Shown piece by piece: positions 26,435 through 37,539 of a DNA stretch of 64,000 bases. Position 1 is the stretch's first letter, and every line of letters starts with the position of its first letter. Source of the stretch: Quercus robur (Eukaryota > Streptophyta > Magnoliopsida > Fagales > Fagaceae). The notes under the pieces were generated by a model. That model saw nothing but the letters and a program-made list of their open reading frames with translations, was not told the DNA's origin and ran no database searches. Position numbers and translations under genes: made by a program. The stretch is from NCBI RefSeq assembly GCF_932294415.1, contig NC_065543.1, positions 43,670,277 to 43,734,276 of the forward strand, in the 5' to 3' direction.

Positions 26435-27207
26435 TGTGAGGATAAATAGGGCGAGTAACTGAGTTGGGCCGTGGGCCGTGCCCAATAACACATAGAAACT
26501 TGAGGATGGTCTCAAGGTTTATTAAGTTTTGGGATCAACGAATTGAGGACAAGGAAAGATAATAACGAACTGGTGGTAAGTTCTCGAGGAGTTGAGCTTC
26601 CTCGAGAAAGCTTATGGAAGGTTGGAACCCAGCCACCTCGGGAATGCTGTACAAAAGGTAATCAGTCTTTTGAGAATAGGTTTCAAGGAAGGTAGCCAAC
26701 AACAAAGGAAGAAATATCTGGGAAGAAAGCTACTACCACTACATTAAATACTTTGTACTTAACCAACTGGCCACATTTATGAGGAAATGACACCTAAACA
26801 GTAATATCTCAGTTTACAGCTATTCATAAAACTTTCAGGAGGCTTTAGATGGGACAAGCATCCAAGAGATCATCTATAAGGTCAACAAGTGGAAGGTTGG
26901 GATGAAGGATGGAAGGACCATATAAGGGAAAGGCCCCATAAAAAATGGTCATGTAATCTGTGAAGGAAGAAAAAAAGAAGAACACATTGTATGGGAATAA
27001 GCTTGATTTAATATAAGAACATCTCATCCTCGGACTTGACCGAGGAGCTCTATTTTCATTAATTTGTCTTACTGTCTTGAATCCAGTCAACTATGATCTA
27101 CTCTTTTTATAAGACTGTACCCTGAATTAACCCATTCTCTTACAAATATATTGTTTTGGGTATGTTGGGCCATCATCCATTGTTCTTGGTGGGTTGAGGT
27201 CCTTACA
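26435..27207 (+). mobile_element. Solo LTR, Gypsy-type, related termini to elements 1 and 2
   Basis: A 773-bp sequence begins TGTGAGG and ends CCTTACA, the same ends as the LTRs at 3341 and 53467 read on their own strand. It is flanked by a perfect 5-bp duplication, aatat (26430-26434 and 27208-27212). No interior or second LTR is present, so it is the product of recombination between LTRs. It contains a cctcgg...ccgagg inverted repeat like its relatives. Confidence 0.75.
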
Positions 27208-27212
27208 AATAT

Positions 27213-28617
27213 CATAAATGAGACAAAATCCAAACAATCCATATATTTTTATAAATTCTTTCAAAATAAACAAGTAAATTTACACCATATTTGATATATT
27301 ACACTAAAGCTTCATTGGAGACTGAAGATTGAAGAAGAGTATTTGGAGGTAGAGGACCATATTGAGAAAATTTGTGGACACAATTCTTGTGCCATGACTT
27401 TTGCCATAACCCTACGTGGCTGATTGTGAATAATGGATAAAAGGTGGTGAGTGCACTCAATAGGCACTCAAGTGATAGTTTGACAACCACCACAGCCGTA
27501 AAAATAGGGTCATCAAAAGATCATTTCTTGTGTTGTCATGGAGAAAAAAATATTTTTAAAAAAATAAGAAATAAATTTGGAGATAAGGGAAATGAATCTG
27601 TCCCCTTTTGAAGTTTCCAACTACATGCAATAAATTTTCTACTCTTCCCTTGTGTTGTGTATACGAAGCAGTTGATACGGCTTGTGATTATCGTGCATCT
27701 AGGTGCGTCTCCCTTATTCATTATGATCACAGGTGAAAACTGCATACAGAACAGCCATTTTTTGTTGTCCCAAAATAGTCATATTGATATTACTAATGCA
27801 ATGTTGGTCTCTTTCAGATATACTCACTGCCAGGGAACCTATGGGCTCCTCCTTAATATGAAAACTGAAAATCAGTTCCATCAAGCCAAATTTTAGGAGG
27901 AACCTACTAGAATCGGTGAACCCAAATTAATGCATTTGGCACCAACAAATTGACTGCTGGACTTACCAAAACTTCCAGCTATTTCATGTTTTCAAGTTTT
28001 CCAGAAGACTTTGTGGTTTAAAATTGCAAAATTAAACCACAGGTACATATACGAGATCACCCTCTTTATTTGTGGCTATGCATGCAGCATATAGATTATG
28101 ATTTTTTCCAAGCACAATATTCTCCAAGTCAATTAAAAGTTGAAACTCATTCTTCTATTCAATCCATCATACTATGCTGAAATCGTTATTTAGTATGAAA
28201 AATGCTTTGGACTTGATTTATTTCTAGCAGTCAACTTTTTATCTCTCTCTCTAGCAAGCTTCCTGTTTTCTACAATAACTATCTTATATTGATAGTTCAA
28301 TGTAAACTCATAATTTCAAACCCCACCCCCCCCAAAAAAAAAAAACTTTCAAAAACTATTGGTTTCCCTCTATTTCAATAACTTGTAGTAATCAAAGTTT
28401 AGGTTATGCAGTTTTTTATTGGTGTTGTGTGATGGTTTATTTTTATCGTTTGCTATTCATGTTTTTCCACTCTAATTATAATTTGTTCTGTAGTCCACTC
28501 TAATCAGAATTTTTTCTGTAGTTATTTTCTTATCTTCTGTTGTCTTTTCTGCTCATCAAACCATATGTGTCATACTGTTCTGTTTTAAATAAATTAACAT
28601 TTTGTTTTCCTATTTAG
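27213..28617. other. Upstream region of UGT copy A
   Basis: From about 27780 this region aligns by eye with sequence upstream of UGT copy B, in two parts: 32880-33046 and 39384-39830. The two parts are separated by the Copia element. It belongs to the duplicated UGT unit. No gene is recognised at 27300-27780. Confidence 0.5.
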
Positions 28618-28683
28618 GTTGCTGATAATTTCCTTCTTGATGCCACTAGCATTCTAGAATCCTTAATCTATTGTTCTCAGGCG
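28618..28683 (+). pseudogene. MOS14: MOS14/transportin-SR exon remnant (N-terminal)
   Basis: A 66-base segment flanked by an AG acceptor and a GTAAG donor translates to VADNFLLDATSILESLIYCSQA. This matches the second exon of plant MOS14 (an importin-beta family nuclear import receptor for SR splicing factors), where the segment reads much like VADNLL.DA...LE.LI.CSQ. The first exon and most later exons are not seen nearby, so it is a gene fragment. UGT copy A begins 270 bases downstream. Confidence 0.7.
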
Positions 28684-28952
28684 GTAAGAAATCTTAATCT
28701 TTTTTTCTAGATTCAAGCACTTTGGATCAGTCTTTGTTCATTAATTTGAGCTTGTAGTAACTAGGTCATTTACATGCGGGAGAAACATATACTGAGGTTT
28801 TATGTTTTTAGTAGTGGTAGCATGTGGGAAACAATTGTTATCTACAAGTAGCATTTTCAAAACTGATAAGAAACTGTAAATTTAATCACTTAACCATAAT
28901 ATGATTGAAATCTAGTTAACCAGCTGATGTGTATTTTTGTTTTGCAGCAATT

Positions 28953-30326
28953 ATGAGTGACAAAACCTTTCACATAGTTATGTACCCATGGTTTGCCATG
29001 GGCCATCTAACCTCGTTCCTCCACATGTCCAACAAACTTGCAGAGAGAGGCCACAGAATCTCTTTCTTCTTGCCAAACAAAACTCAAGCTAAGCTAGAGT
29101 CTTTTAATCTTCACAAAGACCTCATTTCTTTCATCCCAATCATTGTTCCACATGTAGATGGCCTCCCTCCTGGTGCTGAAACAACCGCAGATGTTCCTTT
29201 CCCTTTGCTTTCTCTCCTAATGACTGCTATGGACCTTACAGCACCCTCCATTGAAGCTTCTCTTTGTGAACTCAAACCCCATTTTGTATTCTATGATTTC
29301 ACTCACTGGCTACCAGCATTGGCACACCGGCTAGGCATTAAGTCGATACATTATTGCAGCATTAGCCCGGCGTCTATAGGGTTTTTGCTAAGCCCAGAAA
29401 GAAAACTCAATGAAAAATCATTAACAGCAGCTGATTATAAGGAACCTCCACCATGTTTCCCACCTTCATCGATCAAGTTACTTCCATTTGAAACTCGGCA
29501 CCTATCATTTTCAGCAGTGAAGCAATTTGGCTCAGACATATCATTCACAGAACGCCAAATTATGTCTTTCAACAATTCTGATGCGATTAGTTTCAGAGCT
29601 TGCATGGAGATGGAAGGGCCTTACTGTGACTATGTTGAAGAACAATTTAAAAAACCCGTTATTCTTACAGGGCCAGTAGTGCCTAAGCCACCAACTATAG
29701 AATTAGAGGAGAAATGGACAAAGTGGTTGGATAGCTTCAAGGCCAGAACTGTGATATTCTGTGCATTTGGAAGTGAATGCATTTTAAAGAAAGATCAGTT
29801 TCAAGAACTGATTTTGGGTTTTGAGCTAACAGGCTTGCCTTTTTTGGCTGCACTAAAACCACCAATTGAGGCTGAAGTAATTGAATCTGCATTGCCAGAA
29901 GGGTTTGTAAAGAGAGTAAAAGGAAGAGGGGTTGTTCATGGGGATTGGGTTCAGCAGCAGTTGATACTGAGCCATCCTTCTGTAGGTTGCTTTGTGACAC
30001 ATTGTGGATCTGGTTCTTTATCAGAGGCACTGGTGACTGAGTGCCAATTGGTGCTGTTACCGCACGCTGGGGATCAAATTATCAATGCAAGGCTGATGGG
30101 TGGAGATCTAAAAGTGGGAGTTGAAGTTGAGAAAGGTGAGGAAGATGGGCTATTTACTAGGGAAGGTGTGTGCAAGGCAGTGAAAGCTGTAATGGATGAT
30201 GACAGTGAAGTGGGGAAAGAGGTGAGAGCTAACCATGCTAAATGGAGAGAGTTCTTGTCCAGCAAAGGGCTTGAAAACTCCTACATTGATAACTTTGTTC
30301 AAAAGCTGTACACTCTGCTCAAATGA
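28953..30326 (+). CDS. UDP-glycosyltransferase, UGT79-like, copy A
   Basis: Single coding exon of 457 residues, the usual family length. The N-terminal acceptor domain carries catalytic H18 (PWFAMGHL) and its likely partner D115 (FVFYDF). The 44-residue plant PSPG donor-binding box spans 332-375, from W332 to the closing D-Q pair. Within the box, position 22 is Ser and 23 Gly where the textbook motif has Trp-Asn; related UGT79/UGT91 enzymes also differ here. UGT79 members commonly add a second sugar to a flavonoid or anthocyanin glycoside in the cytosol, and the actual acceptor cannot be told from sequence. I chose the ATG of MSDKTF rather than the one eight codons earlier, because a perfect pyrimidine-tttgcag acceptor lies between them, suggesting a 5'-leader intron. 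Same strand as copies B and C. Confidence 0.88.
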   Translation: MSDKTFHIVMYPWFAMGHLTSFLHMSNKLAERGHRISFFLPNKTQAKLESFNLHKDLISFIPIIVPHVDGLPPGAETTADVPFPLLSLLMTAMDLTAPSIEASLCELKPHFVFYDFTHWLPALAHRLGIKSIHYCSISPASIGFLLSPERKLNEKSLTAADYKEPPPCFPPSSIKLLPFETRHLSFSAVKQFGSDISFTERQIMSFNNSDAISFRACMEMEGPYCDYVEEQFKKPVILTGPVVPKPPTIELEEKWTKWLDSFKARTVIFCAFGSECILKKDQFQELILGFELTGLPFLAALKPPIEAEVIESALPEGFVKRVKGRGVVHGDWVQQQLILSHPSVGCFVTHCGSGSLSEALVTECQLVLLPHAGDQIINARLMGGDLKVGVEVEKGEEDGLFTREGVCKAVKAVMDDDSEVGKEVRANHAKWREFLSSKGLENSYIDNFVQKLYTLLK

Positions 30327-30355
30327 TTTCATGGTATTTATATTTTGGAAGTTAG

Positions 30356-30356
30356 C

Positions 30357-30402
<46 letters not shown>
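30356..30402. repeat. (TA)n microsatellite in the 3' region of UGT copy A
   Basis: TA repeat interrupted once by 'ca', starting about 30 bases after the stop codon. Copies B and C have only short TA runs at the same place. Confidence 0.9.
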
Positions 30403-30899
30403 AGAAGCCCGGATATTTCATCATGACTGTTCTTAAGCCAATATTTGCTAAGTCGTCTTGTTAAAACTCATTTAGTTTGGTTTAAACAAACATGTAAGGC
30501 ATGAATGCATAATTTTGAATTTGAGTGATGAGGGTGTGAAGGTAAAGATTAAATATATTGTATTGGGACTTCCAATAATGGTTATCTTTGAAGGATTAAT
30601 TTCAAAAACATCTTACAACAGCATGAACAAAGGGTTTCGACTAGCAGGTTGGATTTATGTTTGTGCTGAAAGTTGAGAGCTCTTTGTGAGTATTGCAGTT
30701 CTTAATAATATTTTTTTGTAGGTTGATCCAAACTCATGGATAGGAACTTACGCTTGAAAAATAGCTTGCAAAGGGAGGGTGTATAAGAACTTATATACAC
30801 ATGGTTAAGCATGCACTTAAGACATGTGAGACACTTGGATCGTAACATAAGTTATGTGCTTACAGCGGAATACAATTTGTGTCTAACCAAGCACTTGAA

Positions 30900-31165
30900 T
30901 TGGGCCATTCCTTCTTGTTCATTAATTTTTTTAGAATGTGGTAATTTGAGGCAAATTGAGTCCATTTACATGTCTGAGAAACCTATACTGGAATTTTATG
31001 TTTTTAGTAGTGGTAGCCTAAGAATCAGATAATTGATCTCTTGCATCAAAAATAACTTTTTGGGTTCCCATACCACTTTAAAAAATCGTTAATCATTATC
31101 TGGGTACTGCATATTTTTATGAAACAAGCAAGTGATAGAAATCTTGTGATATTATAAAGCCAAGA
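30900..31165 (+). repeat. Second copy of the UGT upstream region, without a UGT gene
   Basis: This stretch aligns by eye with the DNA directly upstream of UGT copies A (28735-28810) and B (39935-39975 and 40345-40440). Shared pieces include 'ttttatgtttttagtagtgg' and 'cataccactttaaaaaa'. No coding sequence follows. The next recognisable element is a MOS14 exon remnant. Confidence 0.6.
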
Positions 31166-31175
31166 GGATATTATT

Positions 31176-31283
31176 ATGCTTAATTGGCTTGCAAGTGGTA
31201 TTGTGAATTGGTTTAAAGATGAGATGAAATCTCATCCAGAATACATACCAGGATTCTTGGAGCTACTTACAGTTTTGCCTGAG
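31176..31283 (+). pseudogene. MOS14: MOS14/transportin-SR exon remnant (second piece)
   Basis: The frame reads W..SGIVNWFKDEMKSHPEY followed by IPGFLELLTVLPE and a GT donor. This closely matches plant MOS14 roughly 90 residues beyond the first remnant. The acceptor side is not clean and intervening exons are missing, so this is a broken fragment of a host gene. UGT copy A lies between the two pieces in the same orientation. Confidence 0.75.
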
Positions 31284-31441
31284 GTATATATTAAAATCAT
31301 GCGTGTTGATAATTTATATTTGTGATATATTCAGCATTTTTTACGAAGTAGAAAGACAGAAATGTTCTCTACTTAAGAACTAGTCATAAACCCATGCGCT
31401 GCGTGAAAATTAATAATTATTTTGTAATTGTAATATAATTT

Positions 31442-31704
31442 AGGGTAAATCACAAATTACACTTCTAAAGTTTTGGGGTGATTAAATTTTATACCCTGAA
31501 ATTTCAAATTTTAGATTTTACCTCCTAAAGTTTAGGATGTTTGGATTTTACATCTCCAAATCTGAAAAATCCAAACACTCCTAAAATTTAGGGAGTAAAA
31601 TCCAAACATAACCAAATCTCAGGGGGTAAAATCCAAATTCTTAAACTTCAAGGTGTAAAATCCAATCACTCCCAAACTTTAGGGGTGTAATTTGCAATTT
31701 ATCC
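31442..31704. mobile_element. Foldback MITE with 8-bp target duplication
   Basis: The 263-bp element has long inverted ends: the left reads agggtaaatcacaaattacac, in reverse close to the right ggataaattgcaaattacac. It is flanked by a perfect tataattt duplication (31434-31441 and 31705-31712), which points to the hAT superfamily. The interior repeats 'gtaaaatccaaa' several times in both orientations. Confidence 0.75.
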
Positions 31705-31744
31705 TATAATTTATAATTTTTTTCTCCTTAAAAATAAAACAATT

Positions 31745-32540
31745 TCTATTGGGTGTAATTAGGTCTACTTCGGTCCAATTACGTCTACTTTAGTCCACTT
31801 CGGTCTAGTTTGGTCCACTCAATCAATTTCAGTCCCCTCCCCTCCATTTTGGGCTAATTGGGTCTTAAATTGATTCTTTTTGTAGATTGACTTTTCAAGT
31901 TTAGCTCAAAAATTCATTTTTTTCCTTAATTTTTGGGTTGAAAAATATGAAATTTTATTATATTTGGGTTAAACTCTTTAGTTTTGAGTTAAAAAAAATT
32001 AGATATCGTAAATCAGAAACATGAGCCCTAAAAATGCAATAAAAATGATACATATTTAAAAGTTCTATTCTTTCTACTTCGGTCCATTCTGACCTCTTCA
32101 CTCCACTTTGGTTTTTTTTTTTTAATATAATTTGTCCACTTTGGTTCTATTTGGTCTTATTGGGTTCATTAGGTCCACATTGGTCCTATTCTAACCACTT
32201 TAGTCCTATTCTGTCCATTTTGTCCACTTTGGTTCTGTTCGGTCCACATTAGTCCTATTCAGTCAATTTTGTATGCTTCGGTCCTATTTAGTCGACGTTG
32301 GTCCTATTTGATCTACTATGGTCCTATTCGGTCTTATTTGTTCCTATTTGGTCCATTATGTCCACTTTAGTCCTAATATGTCCATTCGTTCTTATTCGGT
32401 CCATGCCAGTCCTATTTGGTCCACCTTGTTCCCATAGGGTCCTATTCTGTCCATTCAGTCCACTTCATTCCATTTGTGGCCACTTCGGTCCATTCGGACC
32501 TCTTTGGTCCATTTTGGTCCATTTCAGTCCATTTTTGTGC
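31745..32540. repeat. Degenerate 'ggtccattt / ggtcctatt' minisatellite
   Basis: About 800 bases of loosely repeated 10-12-base units such as 'ttcggtccattt' and 'ttggtcctatt', with no fixed register. It lies within the Helitron. A shorter tract of the same type is at 7080-7205. Confidence 0.85.
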
Positions 32541-32649
32541 ACTTACATGGAAGGAAAAGACATGTTTAGGTTAAGAGTACCTATTCTAAATCCAAATTTA
32601 TTAAAAATATATATAGATCTCAAACTCACAATATCTAAAATCTTAAGTA

Positions 32650-32890
32650 TAATATTTATTGTTGCTACAAGGGAGAGATCTTTAAACCTTAAGCCTCCTT
32701 GAGTTTTTGGCTTGCACAAATCTAGCCACTTCATCCAATGAATTTTGCGATTTTCCCCACGTTGTTCCCAAAAGAACTTGCAGATCAAGCCTTCGATCTC
32801 ATTACAAAGTGAAATAGGCAATTTGAAACAAGTCATGGTGTATGTGGGGAGAGCCTGCGCTACTGCTAAATGTAACTGCTCTAATAATGC
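32650..32890 (-). mobile_element. Fragment of an L1-type LINE reverse transcriptase ORF
   Basis: The minus strand reads VAQALPTYTMTCFKLPISL and then segments such as IHWMKWLDLCKPKTQGG. This is the conserved stretch downstream of the RT core in plant L1-like ORF2 proteins. It is truncated on both sides and unrelated in sequence to the intact LINE at 43597-49924 except for family motifs. Confidence 0.75.
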
Positions 32891-33046
32891 ACTTATTGGT
32901 ATCTTTTAGATACATACTGTCATTGCCGTGACCCCATGGCCATGGACTAATTTTTTATATGAAAATTTAAGTCAGTACTTAGAATGGGTGAATTCAAATT
33001 AATTAATACATTTTACACTAAATAACGTGTTGCAAGACTTACCTAC

Positions 33047-33851
33047 TGTTGGGGGAAAATCCCAATCCCCTCTATGTCTATGTGTGAATTAAAATATATA
33101 TAACTACCAAGGAATAGCAATATTATGGAAACAAAAAAATTCCAACAAACACCACATAAACACAACCACACAAGAACACCAAATCTTACGTGGAAAACCC
33201 TCCGGTGTAGAGGGAAAAACCACGAGGCAGCTCCGAAAAAATCCACTATGAAATAAAGATTACAACTATCAAGTTTATGCTAAACTTAAGTTCACAATAA
33301 ATTGGATATACAACAAATAAATCTCAAGGATTAAATACAATCTCACCACAAAGTCAATAGCAAAATCTTCCTATGAATACTCCAACTCTCCATGGTTGTA
33401 GCAATCAAAAGCTCCATTAGAACTCCACCAATTTATCTTCCTTGTGTGTAACTTGAGCAAAGAAAAATGTCTCCTTTTTCTTTTTCACTCTCTCACACTC
33501 TCACTGTGTTTCTCTCTATCTCTTCACACGGACTGCACCTCAAATGGTTAAACTCTCTCCTTTTGTGTTTCTTGCTCACTTTGGAACTCACCACAAATAG
33601 CCGAATATGGCTCTCTCTTTCAGCTCTCTGCTTGCTTGTTTCTTTTCTTTTTCTTCCTTCAGCGTGTTAGACACGCCTGCTCAGCTTTGCATCACTTCTC
33701 ATTAAGAGAAGTCAGACCTTCCCATGCATGCTCGGCTTTGCATTAAACCAAAAAATTGACTTTGTGGAGCTTGAGAAGACAAGCTCATAAATGAGCTTTA
33801 ACAAGAGTGGCAAGCAAGTGGGTTGGACCCACATGGTGCTTGCACCCAACA
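33047..33851 (-). repeat. Copia LTR, left copy
   Basis: Begins TGTTGGGGG and ends CCCAACA, partner of the repeat at 37961-39383. No exact 5-bp target duplication is left; the flanks (acctac and accac) only resemble each other. Confidence 0.88.
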
Positions 33852-36800
33852 ATCTCCCCCTCCAGCCCACTATAGAGGAGATCTTCAACCCAACACTTCA
33901 GTTAGAATTCACGCCAGCTAACCCGACACAAAGCTTTAGCTTCTCTCTAGACACAACCTTAATTAACATTTCAGCTGGATTTTCATCTGTGTGAATCTTC
34001 TGTAATTCAAATGACTGTTGTTCAACAACTAGTCTCAATCACTTGTATCTCACTTCAATGTGCTTCGAGCGTGAATGGTACATAGAATTCTTGCTCAAGT
34101 CTATAGCACTCTGACTATCACAATTAACTACATACCCATCTTGCTTCAAACCCAATTCTTGGAAAAACCATTTCAACCAAAGCATCTCTTTACCTGCTTC
34201 ATTAGCTGCAATATACTCGGTTTCAGTTGTAGATAAGGCAGCACACTTCTGCAATCTTGACTGCCATGATACAGCTCCCCCTGCAAAAGTAAATAAATAC
34301 CCCAATGTAGATTTCCTACCATCAAGGTCACCTGTCCAATTTGCATCTACATAACCCTCTAAAATTGGTTTAAATCACCAAAAGTCAAGCACAATTTAGA
34401 GCTACCTCTCAAGTACCTGAAAATCCACTTCATTGCTTCCTAGTGATCTTTACCAGGATTAACCATGAACTTGCTGACAACACCAACTGCATGAGCAATA
34501 TCTAGTTGTGTGTAAACCATAGCATACATCAAACTCCCAACTGTTGAGGAATAAATAGTTGATACTATGTCTTTTTTCTCTTTCTTGGATGAAGAACAAG
34601 ATTTCTTTCTTAGCTTGAAATGAGCACCAAGAGGCGTACTAACTGGCTTGGCATGCTTCATATTGAACCTTTCAAGAACTCGCTTAATATACTTCTCTTG
34701 TGTTAACCATAGCTTCTTAGCTTTCCTGTCACGAAGAATTTGCATACCCAAAATTTGCCTTGTAGGACCCAAGTCTTTTATATCAAATGACTTGAACAAG
34801 TCCTTTAAATTTCCAATCACACCTGCATCTTGTCTTACTATCAACATATCATCTACATATAGCAGAAGAATAACAAATTTACCATTAGGAAATTTTCTAA
34901 CATACACACAATGATCTGCATTTGTCCTTGTGTACCCGTGACCCACCATGAATGAGTCAAAATTCTTGTACCACTGTCTTAGAGCTTGCTTCAAACCATA
35001 TAAACTCTTCTTTAACTTGCAAACCATGTGTTCTTTCCTATTCACTTTGAATCCCTCTGGTTGATCCATGTAGATTTCTTCTTTCAAATCACCATGAAGA
35101 AAAGCAGTCTTCACATCAAGTTGCTCAAGCTCAAGATCCAAGCTAGCTACTAATCCCAAAACTACCCGAATGGAACTCATCTTGACTACTGGAGAGAATA
35201 TCTCATTATAGTCAATCCCTTGTTTCTAACCGAAACCCTTAACCACCAATCAAGCTTTATACTTCACTAACTTGTCATCATATTTCTTTAGCTTGAACAC
35301 CCATTTGTTTCTCAGTACCTTCTTGCCTTTAGGAAGTTCCACCAAGTCATAAGTCTTATTCTTATTCAAAGAATTCATCTCTTCATGCATAGCCTTCAAC
35401 CAACTTTGCTTATCCTTATGTGACTGTACTTCCTGAAAACTTTCTGGCTCTCTCTCTTCAGTAATCATAGTATACTCAAAAGTGGGGTATCTAGTAGATG
35501 GACGATGCTCTCTAGTAGACCTTCTCACCTGAGGTTCTACTATCTCTAGTGGAGGAGGCTACTCCCCCTGCTCAACACTATTTGTATTTGTCACATCATC
35601 ACCATCAACACCTGCTGGCTCATCAGCATCAAATTCAGTTGGTTCATCACCATAATTCTCATCTTGTACCTCTTCCCTATTTGTGACATTATTTGAGGAG
35701 GGAAGTAGGTGTAAGATCAGGAACACCTCCAACTGTAGCTTTAGGCTTTTCAATTTTCTCAAAGTCTGCCAAGTTTTCATTCTCATGAAAAACTACATCT
35801 CGACTTTTAATCATCTTCTTTTCTTTTGGATCCCATAGCTTGTAGCCAAATTCTGCATCTCCATATCTAACAAATATACAAGAAGTGGATTTGCTATCAA
35901 GTTTTGATCTTTGTTCCTTAGGCACATGTACAAATGCTTTGCACCCAAATTCCTTCAAGTGAGAGTAATAAACATCTTTTCATGTCCATACTCTTTCTGG
36001 AATATCAAAACCCAAAGGAACTGATGGAGATCTATTAATTAGGTAGCATGCAGTCACAACAGCTTCACCCCAGAATGACTTAGGAAGATTAGCCATTCTC
36101 AACATACATCTAATCTTCTTAATAATAATGCAGTTCATCCTTTCTGCCATACCATTTTGTTGTGAGGTACTAAGAACTATCTTCTCATGTCTAATGCCTT
36201 TCTCGAAGCAATAACTCTTGAATTCATTAGATGTGTATTCACCTCCATTATCACTATGGAGATACTTCAAAGGCTTCACTTTCTCTCTTTCCACCATGGT
36301 ATGAAATTTCTTGAAGTGCTAAAAAATTTGGTCTTTAGTTTTCAAAACATAAACCCACACCTTTCGTGAAGCATCATCAATAAATGTAACAAAATATTTA
36401 TTGCCACCTAAAGTCTCAACATCAATGGGACCACATACATCAGAATAAATAAGATCTAATACATTGGGTTTTCTAGTAGAGGGTATATTAAATGAAACTC
36501 TATGTTGTTTACCAAATAAACAAAAGTCACAAGGATTTAGTGACATACTTTTGGCAAAGGGAATGAGAGACTTCTTTGCCAAAATCTGCAACCCTTTTTC
36601 ACTCATGTGAGCCAACCGCCTATGCCACAAGTTAGGCGAAGAATCCTCCTAAGCTGCACTAACAACATTCTTGCACAACTTTACTTGTGTCTTGTAAAGT
36701 GTACAACAAATTTTCCCTCTAGCAAACACTAATGCTCTTGTCATATGGTTAGGACCTCATCTTCCAACACTAACAGCAACAGTGTTCTCATCATCCGCCT

Positions 36801-37208
36801 TTTTCTTATTTTTATCCTCATTCTGTTTGTTCTTCCAAGCCTTGCAATTTCTTTTTATGTGACCTTCTTTATCACAGTAAAAACACTTGAATTTTCCTTT
36901 TGACTCTAATCGACTTCTGGATTTACCTCGCCCTTTAGAACTTCTACTCTTACTTCTCCCCCTGTTCTCTGTGACAAGAGCATGTGCAATATCCTTACCC
37001 ATATCCTTTCTTCTAGTTTCTTCATTTAGCAAACTATCTTTAACCATGACAAATTGTAACACACCATTCAAAGTAGAATTACTAAATGACACTACCAAAG
37101 TCTTCCAACTATCAGGTAAGAAACTCAAAAGTAATAAAACTTGCAACTCATCATCTATTACTAGCTTTATTGTAACCATTTGATTAACCAAGTCTTGAAA
37201 CTCACTAA

Positions 37209-37539
37209 GAGGGCGTTTGGATAGGGCGTTTGCGTCTCAGCGTCTGAGTTTTCCCTTTTTTTTTCATGCCTTTTTGAGCTTTTTGAGTGCTACGGTTACT
37301 GTTCATGTACTGTTCAACGAACAGTAACCGCAAATTTTGACTTTTCCAATTTGTTTCAGCCAATCACAGCACATCGTGTACTATTCACGGACCCACAAAT
37401 TTCACTTTTCAGCAACTTTTTCATTAAAAATGGGTCCCACGATACTATTCACACATTTAAAAATTATTTTGCTACAGTATTTTTCATTTTTCAGTTTCAG
37501 TTTTCAGCTTTTAGTTTTCAGCTGTATCCAAACGGACCC
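37209..37539. mobile_element. Tourist-like (PIF/Harbinger) MITE, copy 1, inside Copia gag
   Basis: 331 bp, ends GAGGGCGTTTGGATA and, in reverse, GGGTCCGTTTGGATA, flanked by TAA on both sides (37206-37208, 37540-37542). Removing it restores the flanking sequence as one short uninterrupted target site. It contains several 'tactgttca' palindromic pieces. Related copies are at 59147-59465 and 63340-63649. Confidence 0.82.

Larger units (their letters stand above)
31380..32617 (-). mobile_element. Non-autonomous Helitron with minisatellite interior
   Basis: Read on the minus strand it begins TC (TCTATATATATTTTT, ending at 32617) and finishes CTAG at 31380-31383. A small GC-rich hairpin (cacgcagcgcatg) lies just before that end. 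It sits between an A and a T, as Helitrons do, with no target duplication. Inside are an 0.8-kb degenerate repeat and a nested foldback MITE. No Rep/helicase is present. The first 55 bases recur at 7248-7301. Confidence 0.55.

Noticed and set aside
32298-32702. 134-codon plus-strand frame
   Set aside because: Runs through the 'ggtcc' minisatellite and the Helitron edge; repetitive Val-Leu-Phe-Gly-Pro words only.
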